From Heterodera schachtii (lineage: Eukaryota; Nematoda; Chromadorea; Rhabditida; Heteroderidae): DNA of 64,000 nt. The stretch lies in the NCBI GenBank assembly GCA_023374025.1, contig SIJG01000059.1, positions 265,286-329,285 on the forward strand, given 5' to 3'. How positions within the stretch are numbered: position 1 is the first letter of the stretch; the number at the start of each line of letters is the position of its first letter. Under the pieces are notes generated by a model, which ran no database searches, was not told the origin of the DNA, and saw nothing but the letters and a program-made list of their open reading frames with translations. Made by a program: the position numbers and the translations under genes. Of this stretch, positions 27,380-40,181 are shown piece after piece.

Positions 27380-30300
27380 AAAAAAATATGATATCTCAAC
27401 GATTGCAGTGCTCAATTTTATGAATTAAGAAAAATCTAATAAATTACAAATGAAAATAAACAAATTATCAAAAAATAAAATGTTAAAAAAATATATTTAA
27501 AAATTATATAAAAATAATGATAAATTTAGCTGATCAGGATAAGTAATTTTTTTGAATTAAACATTAATTTTTTTTTTGAAAGAAAAAATAATTTTCTCAA
27601 TATTTATTTTAAGGCAAAATTATTAAAAAAAAAACTCTTTATAATTTTATATTTATGTTATTTAAAATAAATTTTTTTATTTAACCATACCATAAATACT
27701 AAATAACAGCAATTTTTATCTTTTTAAATAATTTTTTATATCATCATGTTATTAAACGAACTAACATATGCTATTTTGGTTAAACAACAGCAAATTATCA
27801 TTTAAATAATTTAAAATTAAAAATAAATTCAAGGTAAAATACATAGGGTAAAATTTAAATTTGTCGTTTTGACCTGTAAAATGGCAAACCAATAATCATT
27901 TCTTTGTTTTGCTCAAAAATCTAATATTAAATTATTCCAACAAATGAAAAATTGTTAAAAAATGGAAGAGAGTAAAATTAAAATTTTGTATTGTTCCACT
28001 TTAAAAGGGAATGAGCAGACCTGAATTGTTTGTCTAAGGAGCTCATGGATTGGGCCACGATAAATTTTTCCTTTTATTAAAAGTAAAATATTTACAAATA
28101 GTTTAAAATGAAAATTAAGAATTTTTTTTACTTAAAATGCCTTAATGAGAAAATATGTTTGGCAATTGAGCTATATTTTTATATGATTTTTTAAAATATT
28201 TTTAAATTATTTCATTCATAATAATTGTTAATGATGAATATTTGTTTTATAAAAATTAAATTGAAAAAAAAATAAAAATTATAAACCATTCGCAATATAA
28301 AAATTCCATAAATATTAAATTTAACAAAATATTTCACAATGTATCGGAAATATTTAAACTCAACTATTTCTAATAATTAAGGCCAAACAAACAAATTTAA
28401 AATTAATTAAAACGAAAATATTATTTAATGAATAAGTTATGGTATTAAAATGCATTTGAAGCCTTTGTTGGCTGCTTGATTATTAACTAAAAAAAGTGAA
28501 AGATGTTTATATAAGTTTAAATTAATTTATCTAATGATGTTTTTTGTAAATATATTTAGAAGTGTTTAATTTTTCGTCCCAAATGATAGTGCATTAATTC
28601 GACATTGATTTGAAAGTTCCCTGAAGATTATGCCAAAATTTAGCAAATATTTTGCCTTTTTTGTTTAATATTCTCAAAAAAGAAACTTTAAATGCACCAT
28701 AATAAAATGGTCATCGTGAACGAGAGAATTTTAAATAAAAATGATTCTATTTAGTTTTGAATTTTATAAACAGTAATAAAACAAAAGTTTCTTTTAGAAT
28801 AGATAATAGATTAATTTGTAAATTGATTTAATATTATTTTTAAAAATTTTTAATATTAGCAATAATGAAAACAAAATTATTAAATGATTTTTTTACATCA
28901 TTTTGAGGGATTTTTTTTATTCTTGCATTTTTTAAATTTATTTTCAACAGGAACACAATTACTTTAAATTAATTGTCAATGCTCGATAAATTAAAACAAT
29001 TTGGAATTTAATTGGAATTTTTAATTTTATATTTACCATTTTTGGCGTTTTTTGTTTAAAAATTTTATTATACTAAAATAAATTTGGGAAGCATAAAATT
29101 AAAAGAAGAATTGCCGATAATAAATATTGAAATAAAAAAAATTATCTAAATATATTTTATCATATTATTCTTTATGTATTATAAAGCCATTTAAAAAAGT
29201 CTGATAAAAAAAATAAACAAATATCGATAACATTCACTATGCCTCCTGAACAACTCTGATGAGGTGCGTGCCAATATGAAATATAGAAAACTAAAATTTA
29301 CGCATACAACATTTAGAAAAACAAATATTTTTTACTAAAAATCTTTTTAATAAGACGAGGGATGTTATTTGGACGAAAATTAAATTCATATAATAAAAAG
29401 ATTTAAAGCTCATATATTTAAAATTATGTAATGAATTAAAAAAATATTTTGCCTGAAAAATCAATAATTCAATCCAATATAAATTAATAATTGGACTTTA
29501 AAAAATCTATTAAGTGAAGAAATGCAAAGGATAAAATAAAATAAATAAATATTATTTAAACAATTTTTCTTTTTTGATCTTCAATATCTACCAATTTTTT
29601 TTAATAAAATATGTGATACAAAATGTTAGGTTCACTTTCAAAAAAAAATCATAATATTTGAAAAAAGCCGCCCCAAAAATCTTATATAAACCATTTCTAA
29701 TTTAAATAATTACTTAAAAATAAACATAAAAAAAATCTTTTAGTAAAATTAATTTTGATTTAATTCTTTGAAAAAATTTATTTTTGTTCCTAAAATAATA
29801 ATCAACATTCTACTTTTAAATTTAGTGAAATTCTTAAATTTTAAAACACAAATGATATTTATGAGAAAAGGCAAAGAATTAAAAATTTATTTGATTTCGC
29901 AAAAAAATTTATTCCTAATAAATAATTATATTATGAATTGCACTTAATTTTTATAACATAAAATAAAGAAGAGTCTTTTTTGGATAAAATTATATATATA
30001 TTACGTTAAAAAAAAGAATATTGAAGAAATTAAAGTAAATTTAATAATAAAAAGTTACTTTCTAAATAAATCATAATATTTTTTACATTATTTAAATTTC
30101 ATTAAAATATAATAATTATAAATGCAATTGATAACTTTTTCTAAACTAATAAGAAAAAACCTTTTCATTAATTTTACAAAATAAATAATAAACAATGAAA
30201 ATAACATTTTAAGATAAGTTTATGTTAAAAGATGATAATTATTTTAATAGTTCATTAAATGAACATAATTATTTAAAGGAAATTGATAATAAATGTTAAT

Positions 30301-32580
30301 ACAATAGGCAAAAGTAAGGCCAAATAAAATTTTATTTTCAAAAAACAACACTATAAATGGAAGATATCCCTTGAAAAATAATAAGAAATTTTATGATTTA
30401 AAATTGCCAATCTAACAATTTAAAATAAAAAATAATGAAAAATTATATTAATTTAAAAGTTTTGGTTAAGTGCGAAAATTTTAGGTTGGATGACAAAAAA
30501 AATAAAATTAGAATTTATTAAAATTATATTGTTTTTGTGCTAAGTGAAAAAATAAATAAATAATAAAAATAACAAAATTATAAATTTTCATTTCTTCCTT
30601 TTTAACTGAGATTGTTAATAAAATTCATTAAAACTTTGGAGGCGATTAATGAAAAACATATCAGAACAGCATATAAAAATAATAAAATCCTTAATAAATA
30701 AATATTTTGGATTTAAATATTAAAAATAAATAAATGCAAAAATATTAATGAATTTTCCATAACATTGGCCCAAATACGCCGTTAAAATTAAATAATACCT
30801 TGTTTTTTTTGAGCATTTTAAATTAAAATTATTTCAGAACGTCGGGCAGAATTTTTGACCTCATAATTTTATTTATTAAGTAAAAAAAGTTTAATCTATA
30901 ATAATAATAATAATGTTTTAAATTCTTTTTTCATTTCAAGTTATCTATGTGGGGTTATCATTATGGACAAACGTAAAATATTTTTAATTAATAATAAATT
31001 AATATTTTTAAGTTTCGCGGTGATTGAATTGAAACGGTTGGTAGTGAATTGGCTTCTCTAAATATACTTTCTTCTTTAGACCGTATTTTTATTCAATATA
31101 TTATTACTAGTAATTTTTTTTTTAATTTTTTTATATTCCATTGACCAAATAATTTTTTATATTGGCAAAATATAAAAAAATAAAAATTTAAGTTGAAAAA
31201 ATGATTATAATCAAAATAAATTATCCTTAAATTTTTTTATTTTCTAAAAAAAAAAACGAATATTTGCGTCTAAAACCAAGTCTTGTGCCTCTCGGACAAA
31301 GCACAAAATTGAAATATTTACAAAACAAATGAATAAAATTAAAGGCACAGCAATTACCGAAAACGAGAATCTGATAAAATAGCTAGAGAATTAAATTTCA
31401 ATACAAATAAGCCTAAACAATTTAAATAAATCTAATTTAAGAATAGCAATCACATTTAATATATTTTAATATTTTAATGTAAGTTTTGAATGGTTAGCAT
31501 TAAATATGTTTTGTGTATAAATATTTTAATAATTTTATTTTACATAATTCCTTTTGTAATTTTTAATTATCATTAAAAATAAATAAATTATAATACAATA
31601 TATTTAACAAATAAAAAAATGATTAATTTATGAGATTATATATCTAATAATACAATTTATTTTTATTGTCATTTGCTTTTATATACATATTATTTTTATT
31701 TTAAAAATAATTTTTTCTAAAAATTATTTAGTCCGTTTAAATTATTTTTTTATTTTGAGTTTCACGTATTTAATTAAACGTAGAAATTAATTTTAAGAAT
31801 ATTGTTAATCTTACAAATCCAACAAAACAAGTTTTTAATTTGTTTATTTGCTTGCTCATGTTTTCTTTAAAAAATTAGATTTATTTATATCTGATTTTTT
31901 TAAATTTTTAAGCAAAGATAATATTCTAATTTATTCTTAATTTATATCGAATAATTTTTCAGCAATGCTTTAAATATTTTTAATTACCTTTTTTGAAGAA
32001 AAAGTGCACGATTTGTGATTTCACAAAATGTTTTTAAGTTAATGATTCTGTTTTGTTTGAATGTTTTTCCATTTGTTCTTTATTTTTAATTAAACTTTTT
32101 TGAACTAGTTAATTGCTGGTTTTGCTATTATAAACATTAATTATCAACAACTCATTCTCGTTAATGAATTTAAGTTGTTGTAATTATTTATTAATATAAT
32201 TTTTTAATTACTAGAACTGTTATCATGTCAGCAGCTGCTTTGTTTTCTATGTTTTCATTTATTAATTTATTTATGAAATTGTTATAAATAAAATTATGTT
32301 TTGTTGTTGTATTTTCTAATTCATTTTATAATGAATTATGATTTTTAAGAATTCGTTTTTCTGTCCATTGTTTTCATATTTTTGCTGATTTAATTTTCTT
32401 TCTTTCCTATTAATAATTAATTTAGTTTATTTAAACCGAAAATTTGAAAAAAAAAATTTTGTATAGACCCAATCGAGTTCAGCAATTTTTTTTATTAGAA
32501 TGATTTTTTTGATTAAAAATTGTAAGATATATTTTTAATAAATATTAATCAGACAAATCTTTTTTATAAATAATTTTATT
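27380..32580. other. AT segments, A-rich then T-rich
   Basis: Plus strand A-rich from about 27.4 to 31.0 kb and T-rich from about 31.4 kb on. No gene, RNA or clear transposon is visible. Short GC-richer scraps at 28.00-28.06, 29.23-29.28 and 31.26-31.30 kb are too short to interpret. Confidence 0.5.
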
Positions 32581-32649
32581 TTATTTAAATTTTGCATGAT
32601 AATAGAAAAAACTTAGGTCTATCGAATGACATAAATATTTTAAAATTTG

Positions 32650-33310
32650 GTTCATTTTGGGGTAACTTAGAAATGCAATATTCGTCCACTGAATTCCAAA
32701 ATTTTCCGGAAACCTCCGCAAGTCAAACCAAATTACTGTCCGCCAAGTTTATTGTCAATTCGGACATTCCCACCGATTAATGACACTGTTTCCCCATTTT
32801 CGAATTTTGCCCATATTCCTTTGATGCCATATCCCACTCCCTCACCATATTTGGCACCCGCTTTTCATTATGTTTGGCTGATAAATGCTGATCAAATGGC
32901 TGAAAAGCATTCCGCATTTCGTCTGCTGAACTGAGATCGATTTACCTCCTTTTTTTTGCCTTTTTTTAGAAATCAAAGCCGAACGTCAACTGATCGCCAC
33001 CTTCCATCGTCATGCGCCGGGACGTCGCATCCGTGGGCCCGGGGGAGACAGATCAGAATCGGGGACCGATTCTTGAATGGATGGGGGCATGTGAGAAGAA
33101 GGGATTTGATTTAAATGATTGGCGTCCTGTTTGTGATGTTCGTCCCCATTTATGGATTTACCTTTTGACCCAGTCAACATATTTCTCCGCCCTTTTGCCA
33201 TATTCATTCAGTATTGTTTTATCATTATTGTTCATCCCCCATATTTCTCCATCCCTCCCCAATCCGTCCCTTCTCTAAATATATTATTTTCTTTCTCCAA
33301 ATAAATAAAT
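32650..33310 (+). CDS. Probable 3' exons of an unidentified gene
   Basis: A stretch with ordinary composition and coding-like text in the AT block. A Pro-rich open frame runs from about 32700 to 32920 (includes FPPIND and YPTPSPYLAP). After a pyrimidine-rich tract ending TTTTTTTAG at about 32969, a last exon runs in the frame containing AERQLIATFHRHAPGRR and stops at TGA about 33076. The GC-rich end of this exon (GGGCCCGGGGGAGACAG) is the most GC-rich sequence of the block. AATAAATAAATA at about 33300 could be the polyadenylation signal. The intron donor between the two open stretches is not certain and no upstream exons are recognised, so start and family are unknown. It may be a gene remnant. 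Confidence 0.35.
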
Positions 33311-33319
33311 ATATATTCA

Positions 33320-36240
33320 CAAGTCCATCGCCACTTGACTTAGGGTTCCAAGCCGAACCCAACCCCGGCATCCCTCCTTTGTTTTCCTGACTCAGCTTGT
33401 ATTTTTGTGATTTATTTATATAGCTATTTTTTATTTTAAATAATATCTTTTTTAAATTATTTTCGCTAACATAATTTTGTTAATTTTTTTTTCATTTTTC
33501 GAAATATATAAATATTTTTATTTTCTTTAATCGTACCGTACTCTCCTATAATTAAAAGTTGTTTTTTGCCTTCAGAAAAATTAATAAGAAAATAAATTTT
33601 GTTTTTTTATACAAAAAATATTTGCAATTTTTAAGTGATTTTATGTTTAATTTTGCCTTTTACTATTTACTAAAAATGGCAGAAGATTATAATTGATTGT
33701 TTATTTATTTGTTTTTTTCCATTTTTTTAAATTATAATTTACATTTATTCAATTCTTTTATTTTATTTTACCAATTTGCTTCACGATTCTGTGCACATTC
33801 AGAAGAATCCCTTTTTAACTATATGATAAGATTTTCCATTTTTTTAATAATTTGTTTATAAAGTACTTGCGATTCGCTTTTTCTGATAAACCATTTCACT
33901 AATTTCCGTGCTGGTCAATTATTCAAACAAAATTATTTTATCAATTTCAAAAAGTTAAATTTTATACTTTTAATAATAATTTATAGTCGTTGATTATAAG
34001 ATAGTTGTTCCAAGTGTCGTTTTGCTAATTTATTTTTTTGTTTCCACTGTTTAATTTTTGTTAATTTTAATTTTTTTTTATATTTAAAATAAAATAAAAT
34101 TTTATTTTGAGAAAATAATATTATTTGGCAAATTTAATAACATTTTATAGTTCCTAATAAATTTTTATTTTTAACTTTCTCGCTGTATTACTCTTCTATC
34201 ATTGTTGTGTGAATGTAGAATCTTAATAAGTTAATTAAATTATTAAATTAATTAATTTAATTATTTATTACTATTTTTTTATCGTTTTATTCATAATAAA
34301 TAGATATTTTGTTTATTTCTATTTTTATTTCGTTTTATTATTGTATTTTGCGAATTATCACTAAAATTTTATTTGAACATACTAGTATTTCTCACTATCT
34401 TGATCATGGTGTTTTATTGTTTGTGCTACAGTAAAATTAATATTTTTTAAAAATTGGAAATTTTTACTGGAGATATATATGGTCACTCGCATGGATTGCC
34501 CAAATTTAAAGTTTATGTGTTTATATATTAATATAATTTAATAAGTTTATTAACTTTATTAACTTATAGTTTTTCTTAAATTTTAATAAGTTTTTTCTCG
34601 CTTTTCTGTTATTTGGTTAGTGTTTTTTAATTAGACAATTATTTAAATTGTATTCTCTTGAAATTTTATTTTCAGATAAGTATTTGGCTCAAACATAATC
34701 AAATTAATGGAATATTTCAATATATTTTTCACAAATAATAGCCTAGTAATTATTTATATTTATATACAAAATTATTATTCGTATTTGAAATGGTAATATT
34801 TCCAATAAATATTAATATTCACAAAAGATGGAATTTATAGTTCATAATTTCTATATTTTTGTGTTATGTTCCGTTTCTTTTTAAAATAAAAATAGTAAAC
34901 ATTTATAATTATTGAAATTAAAAATTATACAATAAAATTAATTTAAATTCAACATTATATAATAAAAAATATAAACGAAAAAATGAAATTAAAATAAAGC
35001 ATTTTTAGAAAATAATTTCATCATTATTCTTAATTATTTATTTTTATATTATAAACAAAGGAAAATTTGAAAAAAATTAAGGAATAATTAGAAAATATTT
35101 GAGTATAAAAAAGAAATTCCAAAGACAACAGACAAGAAAATAAATAAAATATGACAATAATGCACTGATTTATTAAAATTCGAAGCGAAAATGTTAAAAA
35201 TAAATTTTCTAAAGACAATTAAACAACTTGAAAATAAGCAAATAAAAAATTACAAAAAAAAAAATATTTAAAAAATTATGAACACAGTATTAAAATTCTT
35301 ACACATAAAAACAGTTAATTCTCAAAAATAGATTTATTATCAAATTGATTTTTAAAAATTGTATTTATTTTCATTTCACTAAAACAAGATTAAAAATAAA
35401 TATTTGATGAAGTGAAAGCACTAAAAATTGAAATTAAAATGAAAGTGCATAACAGACTTTTGAATAATTATATTTTGAAATAAAAAGCACCAAGAAATTA
35501 ATAAAATGATAATTTGGAAAATAAAAAATGAATTCATAAACTTTTTAAAACTAAATTTTTAGTTTTAAAATTTATGATTAAAATAATTAAATTTAATTGC
35601 CAATAGAAAAAAATTATTTTAAAGTCAACTTTATTCATTTTACATGTAAAATACGCATTTTAATAAATGAATATTGAATTTTAACTACTAAAAATAGTTA
35701 AATAAAATTAATCAAAACAAGTTATTTCCAATGCTTTATTACTAAAATATACTCAATTAATAAATAAGAAAAAATAATTGAAATGAATAAATTTATTTAC
35801 CAAATAATTAATAATCTTTTTATTGTTAATTTAATTTCTTTCATTCTTTTACCATTTATTACATCAAGTTTTTGAATATTCTTTTTCATCATTAAATTAA
35901 TTAATTTTTAACAAATAAAATTCAATAGAAAATATAAATAACGAAATCCAATTAATATAATCTTGAAAATTATTTTAATGCTTTTTAAAACAATGACTAG
36001 CAATAATAATAACGAATTTAAAGACCAAACTATATCTCCCTGTTAAATATAAAAATAAAACTGATAAAAAAACCAATTAAAATCAACATATTTTATAATT
36101 ACATTAATTATATCATTAAAATTAATTAATTTTCTATTAAAAAATCCTATAGAAAATTAAAATAACGGAATTATAATTTTAAGAAATATTGAATCAAACA
36201 GAGAAAAATTACTCATTTAAAAAAGATATATGAGACAAAT
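33320..36240. other. AT segments, T-rich then A-rich
   Basis: T-rich on the plus strand to about 34.85 kb, then A-rich. No gene recognised. The 62-codon frame at 35030-35218 is Phe/Leu/Ile-rich low complexity and probably chance. Confidence 0.5.
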
Positions 36241-36257
36241 GTTTACATGTTACAGGA

Positions 36258-36638
36258 CGGAACCCGTCAGTTGGGCCCTGGCACGTTTGGGCCCCAGCGG
36301 TTTTTTGGCTATAACTTTTTTCTTTGTCATCCAAATCAAACATTGTTGGTATCATTCGAAAGATTTAAATGTCCTCTATTAGCTTGCAAAATTTTAAAAA
36401 ATTATGTAAAGGTTCAAAAAATTATGGCCAGAAGAACTCAAAAAACCAGATTTCCAACTTTTTTGGCCATAAATTTGTTCAAAATTGACGAAATTTTTTG
36501 GAAATTTGCAAGCTAATAGAGCATCTGAAGAGCTTTCGAATGATACCAATAATGTTTGATTTGGAAGACAGAGAAAAAAAGTTATAGTCCAAAAACATAC
36601 TGGGGCCCAAACGTGCCGGGGCCCAACTGACGTAGACC
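36258..36638. mobile_element. Foldback element FB-a with 9-bp target duplication
   Basis: A 381-bp near-palindrome. Left arm: GTCAGTTGGGCCCTGGCACG, then TTTGGGCCCCAG, ATAACTTTTTTC, and a core GGTATCATTCGAAAG at about 36350. The right arm repeats these as the reverse complement and ends CCCAACTGACGTAGACC. A 9-bp direct repeat GTTACAGGA flanks it (36249-36257 and 36639-36647). No protein is encoded; open frames crossing it are translations of the arms. A 9-bp duplication is typical of Mutator-like elements, so it may be a non-autonomous MULE. It shares its inner core, but not its outer ends, with FB-b, FB-c and FB-d. Confidence 0.85.
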
Positions 36639-36649
36639 GTTACAGGATC

Positions 36650-37130
36650 ATACTGTGAGTTAAAAACATCGGGAAATCCATTATAAAATGAAAAAAGAAT
36701 AAAAAACAAATGAATAGTTTAAAGCAAAATATATAGATTAAAATTTTTTATTTTAGGATTTATATTAAAAAATAAATAAAATTTTATAAAGAATTAAAAA
36801 GCTCGAAAAATTACTATTTAAGACTTCAAATCAATTTAATAAATGAATATTTATTTGAATATTTATAAAATAATTAAATTTTAATTTAAAAACCTTTGGC
36901 GAAGTCGGCAACGACTTCATTTGGCGCTTGCATTCGGTTGGAGTCGGCTTGAGCCCAAAATGTCATTTTTCAAATTAACACGAAAACTTTTATTTATTTT
37001 AGGTCAATTAAACTTTTTTGGAAATTCATACATAACAAGAGCTAAATAAGGAGACATAAAAAGCCTGGGGATGCTAACATTCCAAGGGGTTCAAACTTGG
37101 CGATCTTCTACAGTTCGGTGATACATTTCT
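36650..37130. other. Transition from AT block to ordinary composition
   Basis: A-rich to about 36890, then mixed sequence with a small palindrome (GAAGTCGGCAACGACTTC at about 36900). I see no gene or element here. Confidence 0.4.
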
Positions 37131-37132
37131 GA

Positions 37133-37546
37133 TTATTCTTTAGATACGGTTTTTACAGAAAATCCATGTTTCCGATTTCCCACAAAATAAATTGGAATGT
37201 AATGAGATTTTTGGCATTTAGCGGTTGCAGTTGTTGTTGTCATCCTGCTGTTGGAGTTTCCGACATTCATAATTTCAGAGCTGCTGTTAATTGCTGCAGC
37301 TGAACAAGAAGAAGCATCACTTCCGGCACACCGACCACCAGCTGCAGTGCCGGAACTGTTGTTGTTGTTCAACGACGCTGCTGGCGGTGGAAGAAGCAGT
37401 ACTGTGGTGCCGCCACCACCATCAGCAACACCAAGCTGCTGTTGTTGTACTGCTTGAACATGATGGCGTTGTTGTTGCAAAAACACCGGTGGCACCGCCA
37501 GGGGCGGCGGCGGTGACAGTGATGGCATTTCCTTGGTGTAATGCAC
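37133..37546 (-). CDS. Low-complexity Ser/Asn/Gln/Thr-rich coding-like stretch
   Basis: A 137-codon minus-strand open frame ending in TAA. It has runs of Pro (PPPP), Gln (QQQ, QQQQ), Gly (GGGG), Asn (NNNN) and Thr (TTTT) and a less biased C-terminal 30 residues. Such text is common in C-terminal parts of transcription factors and RNA-binding proteins. It has no ATG at its 5' end, so if real it is a final exon; the run of CAG/CAA/GCC triplets also keeps other frames open on both strands, which weakens the call. The CACTA-like element inserted at 37610 lies immediately upstream in this orientation and would separate it from any earlier exon. Confidence 0.3.
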   Translation of the reverse strand: MHYTKEMPSLSPPPPLAVPPVFLQQQRHHVQAVQQQQLGVADGGGGTTVLLLPPPAASLNNNNSSGTAAGGRCAGSDASSCSAAAINSSSEIMNVGNSNSRMTTTTATAKCQKSHYIPIYFVGNRKHGFSVKTVSKE

Positions 37547-37609
37547 CTTGATGATGGATGTGGTGCTGCTGGTGGTCTTTGTTTACCTGTCACTGTCATT
37601 GGGTGGGTG

Positions 37610-39292
37610 CACTATGGGTCAACTCCACTGTGCAGAGAAAAGCCTAGTACTATCTCGTCGTTTCTCTTTTTCTTTGTAATTTCTCTCACTTTGGCGTACT
37701 ATCTCTTCATTTTAATTATGTAAAAAACAACATTTACTTCATCCTGTTTAACTTTTTTTCTGCTTGTTAAATCCACACCAAATTTAACATACCGATAGAG
37801 AAAAAAATTCTGCATCGATTAATAGGTCAAGTTAATATTAAAATAGGTCAAATAGGAAAGTTCTATCTGTTGAAATGATAAAAAAACAATTATTTAAGTA
37901 TTATGGCAAAAAGAAAATTAATTAGTAAGCTTATTGGCAGAGAATCCGTAAAAAAGCGTTGGGACAGAAGAGAGGAGAGAAAAGCGCAGACGAAGAGGGC
38001 GAGACAAGCCTATTTGGCCAAGAAAAGTGAGTTTTCCATTCGTTTTTCATAAAATCTCTAATTTTTCCAATTTTTAGCCGCTCCCCAGCCCGACCCTGAT
38101 GCCGAAATGCCACAACCATCTGGAGAAGAGTCGTCAACATCAGCGGCAACGGCGCAGGACAACGACGGATCAGTGCCAACAACGCCAGCACCCATGACAC
38201 CGCAGGAAATGGACGTGCCGTCGGTGGAGATGATGGGAATCCAAATCCCCAAAAAATTTGTCCATTTTGGGTATTTATTTTGGGCATGATGACCGAAAAA
38301 ATTTGGAGAACAAATTTGGCTCCATTTTTGCACAATTGAACCAGCTGGAGACCGTTGCAATCGAAATTGCGGGGAGGAAGCGGATCATCCCAGTCCAAAT
38401 GTAAATAAATAAAATCAGGAATGCTGATTTTAATTTTCAGGCTCTCTGTGCCGACCTCAAATTCACTTCGGCACTGCTGGGGCACCAAGGATCGGCGGCG
38501 ACATTCCCTTGTCCGCTTTGCACAGTCCGAAGGGACCAATTGTCGGACAAAATTGTGGATGCCCGCCCATCGCCTCCCCCACCACAAAATTCGTACATCG
38601 GCCCTCCACTCGTCAACATTGCGTTGGCGGATGTTGTACCCCCGAGCTTCCATCTTTTGCACGGTGAAGAAAGCGAATTTTAAAAAAAACTGTTCAGTAT
38701 TTTCAGGCAATGGCCAGCGCATTATTGACGCCATTTGTTCGGAAGCGGACGCTCGTGGAAAGGGGGACGTTGTTCGGAAACGACTGTCTGATGTCGGCGT
38801 GCGACGGCACCCTCGGACAAAACAATTCACGGGTAAAATGAGGGGGATGGGTGGGGTTATTGAGACTAAATTTTGACAGGCGGTGACGTCTACAAAATCC
38901 TTGACCACCAAAATTTCGCTTCATTTACCGCCCCAATTCCACCCGGACCATTGAAATTCTTGCTAATCGATGCTATAAATGACAAATACCCAGATTTTTG
39001 ACCACATTTTCACCTCACTTTCATCTTTTTCACATTTTCGAAAAATTTGATGGTTTGAAACGAATTAAATTGCTTAGCATTCGCTTAGAAAAAGATTCAC
39101 CTTTTCAAAACTTTTTTAGATACCAATTTTGTTTAGTTTAGTTGGAAATAAAGAAAGTTACGGCTGATCAAAATAAACAATCAAAAATGTCAGTGATCAT
39201 TGTAAATTTGAATTAGCGCGCAATAATTTACGCCAATTACGCTATTTGGCGTTATGAGCAATTTTGTCTGACACTGGGCTTGACCCATAGTG
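37610..39292 (+). mobile_element. DNA transposon with CACTA...TAGTG ends
   Basis: A 1683-bp element. Its ends are inverted repeats: left CACTATGGGTCAACTCCA, right (reverse complement) CACTATGGGTCAAGCCCA, continuing through a GTG(T)CAGA block. A 7-bp direct repeat GTGGGTG flanks it (37603-37609, 39293-39299). The 3-bp GTG directly next to each end is the duplication size usual for CACTA elements; the extra 4 bp could be chance. It carries one decayed transposase-like gene on the plus strand. The ends and the 3-bp overlap suggest the CACTA/Mirage/Chapaev group, though I cannot confirm this from the protein. Confidence 0.7.
37903..39001 (+). pseudogene. Transposase-like gene inside the CACTA-ended element, decayed
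   Basis: Five exons can be read. Exon 1 (37903-38026) is a basic N terminus rich in Lys/Arg. Exon 2 (from 38078) is acidic/Pro-Ser-Thr-rich and then, after a one-base frame change near 38245-38255, reads GHDDRKNLENKF and AGRKRIIPVQ. Exon 3 (38441-38663) has CADLKFTSALLGHQGSAA followed by a C-x2-C pair (FPCPLC) and VVPPSFHLLHG. Exon 4 (38707-38832) and exon 5 (38880-39001, ending in TGA) give a QFTGGDVYKILD block. The order of a GD/AD-KF-x-LLG motif, a C-x2-C, a VxPxxxHLL block and a late FxG-x-K-L block resembles a transposase-like family I recall from cnidarian and nematode elements; I do not know its formal name. The exon 2 frameshift and the absence of a phase-compatible donor before exon 3 indicate a pseudogene. 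Confidence 0.6.
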
Positions 39293-39446
39293 GTGGGTGT
39301 TATTGCAAATTTTTCTCTTTTTCTTTTTCTAACGCTCTTTGTTTTTTCTCTTCTTTTTATTAAATTAACAAAACGCCACAAAGCAAACTTTTTTCGCCAT
39401 TTTAACAGCGAAGAAAAAAGGGGCGGAGCTTCCTCTCACTTATTAT

Positions 39447-40121
39447 TATTGCTCGGATTTTTAAGCGCGAAAAAGTCCAAAATAAGTGCTTAAATAAGGG
39501 CGAAAAAAGCGCGAAATAAGTGCGAAAATAAGCATGAAAAAATTCCAAATTTAGGAGTATAATTTTTAAATAACTTTTTTTTTATAAAAAACAATTTAAA
39601 ATTGAGGCAAACAATTTTCTTCATTGATTACAGTTGAAAATAATTATATGATTCGAAATTTTTGAATACATTTTTCTAAAATAAATAAATTTTAAAAACC
39701 AAAATTTGGTCAAGAAAGAAAATAAATTACAAAAATTTTGGCCAAGAAAAAAAAACAAATTTAGTGAAAAAATTTTTGAAAATTTTTTAAACAAGTCGCC
39801 AAAAAATGTTATCGCGTCAAAAAAATTTTTTTTTTCACTGTATTTTTGTTAAAGAATTTCTAAATTTTCATGAAAAATTTAAAAATCGCTAAATAAGAGC
39901 GAAAATAAGCACGAAACGCCAAAATAAGGGCAAAAACTTATTTTATGGGCGAACATCGAAAATATGCATTTTTAAGCACGAAACACCAAAATAAGCATTT
40001 CTAAGTTCGAATAAGTGCGTTAAAACGCAAAATTTTCGAACAAAAAATGTGTTTTTCGTGCATTTCTCGTCGAGTTAAAGCCGCAGAAAAAATAAGCAAA
40101 AACTTAAGAATCCGGGCCCTA
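39447..40121. mobile_element. hAT-type MITE h3
   Basis: Ends TATTGCTCGGATTTTTAAG on the left (a TAGGGCTCGG end with two changes) and, as reverse complement, TAGGGCCCGGATTCTTAAG on the right. Flanking 8-bp repeats are CTTATTAT (39439-39446) and CTTATTAA (40122-40129). The interior is full of AATAAGCGCGAAA-like words in both orientations near the ends. No coding capacity. It is a longer relative of the 88-bp element h2 at 57791-57878, and its right border lies 52 bp upstream of the ATG of F1 copy A. Confidence 0.8.
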
Positions 40122-40181
40122 CTTATTAAATTAGGGGATAAAGAGGTCGAAAAGACTTTTTGGATGCATAATACCGCAAAA

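Noticed and set aside
37251..37723. Plus-strand and alternative-frame open frames with poly-Leu, poly-His or poly-Cys runs
   Set aside because: They are other frames of one CAG/CAA/GCC-rich stretch; only the minus frame listed has a plausible less-biased C terminus.
37931..38911. 326-codon minus-strand frame
   Set aside because: It lies antisense to the transposase-like gene, crosses its introns without regard to splice sites, and its translation has no coherent motif; the plus strand explains the region better.
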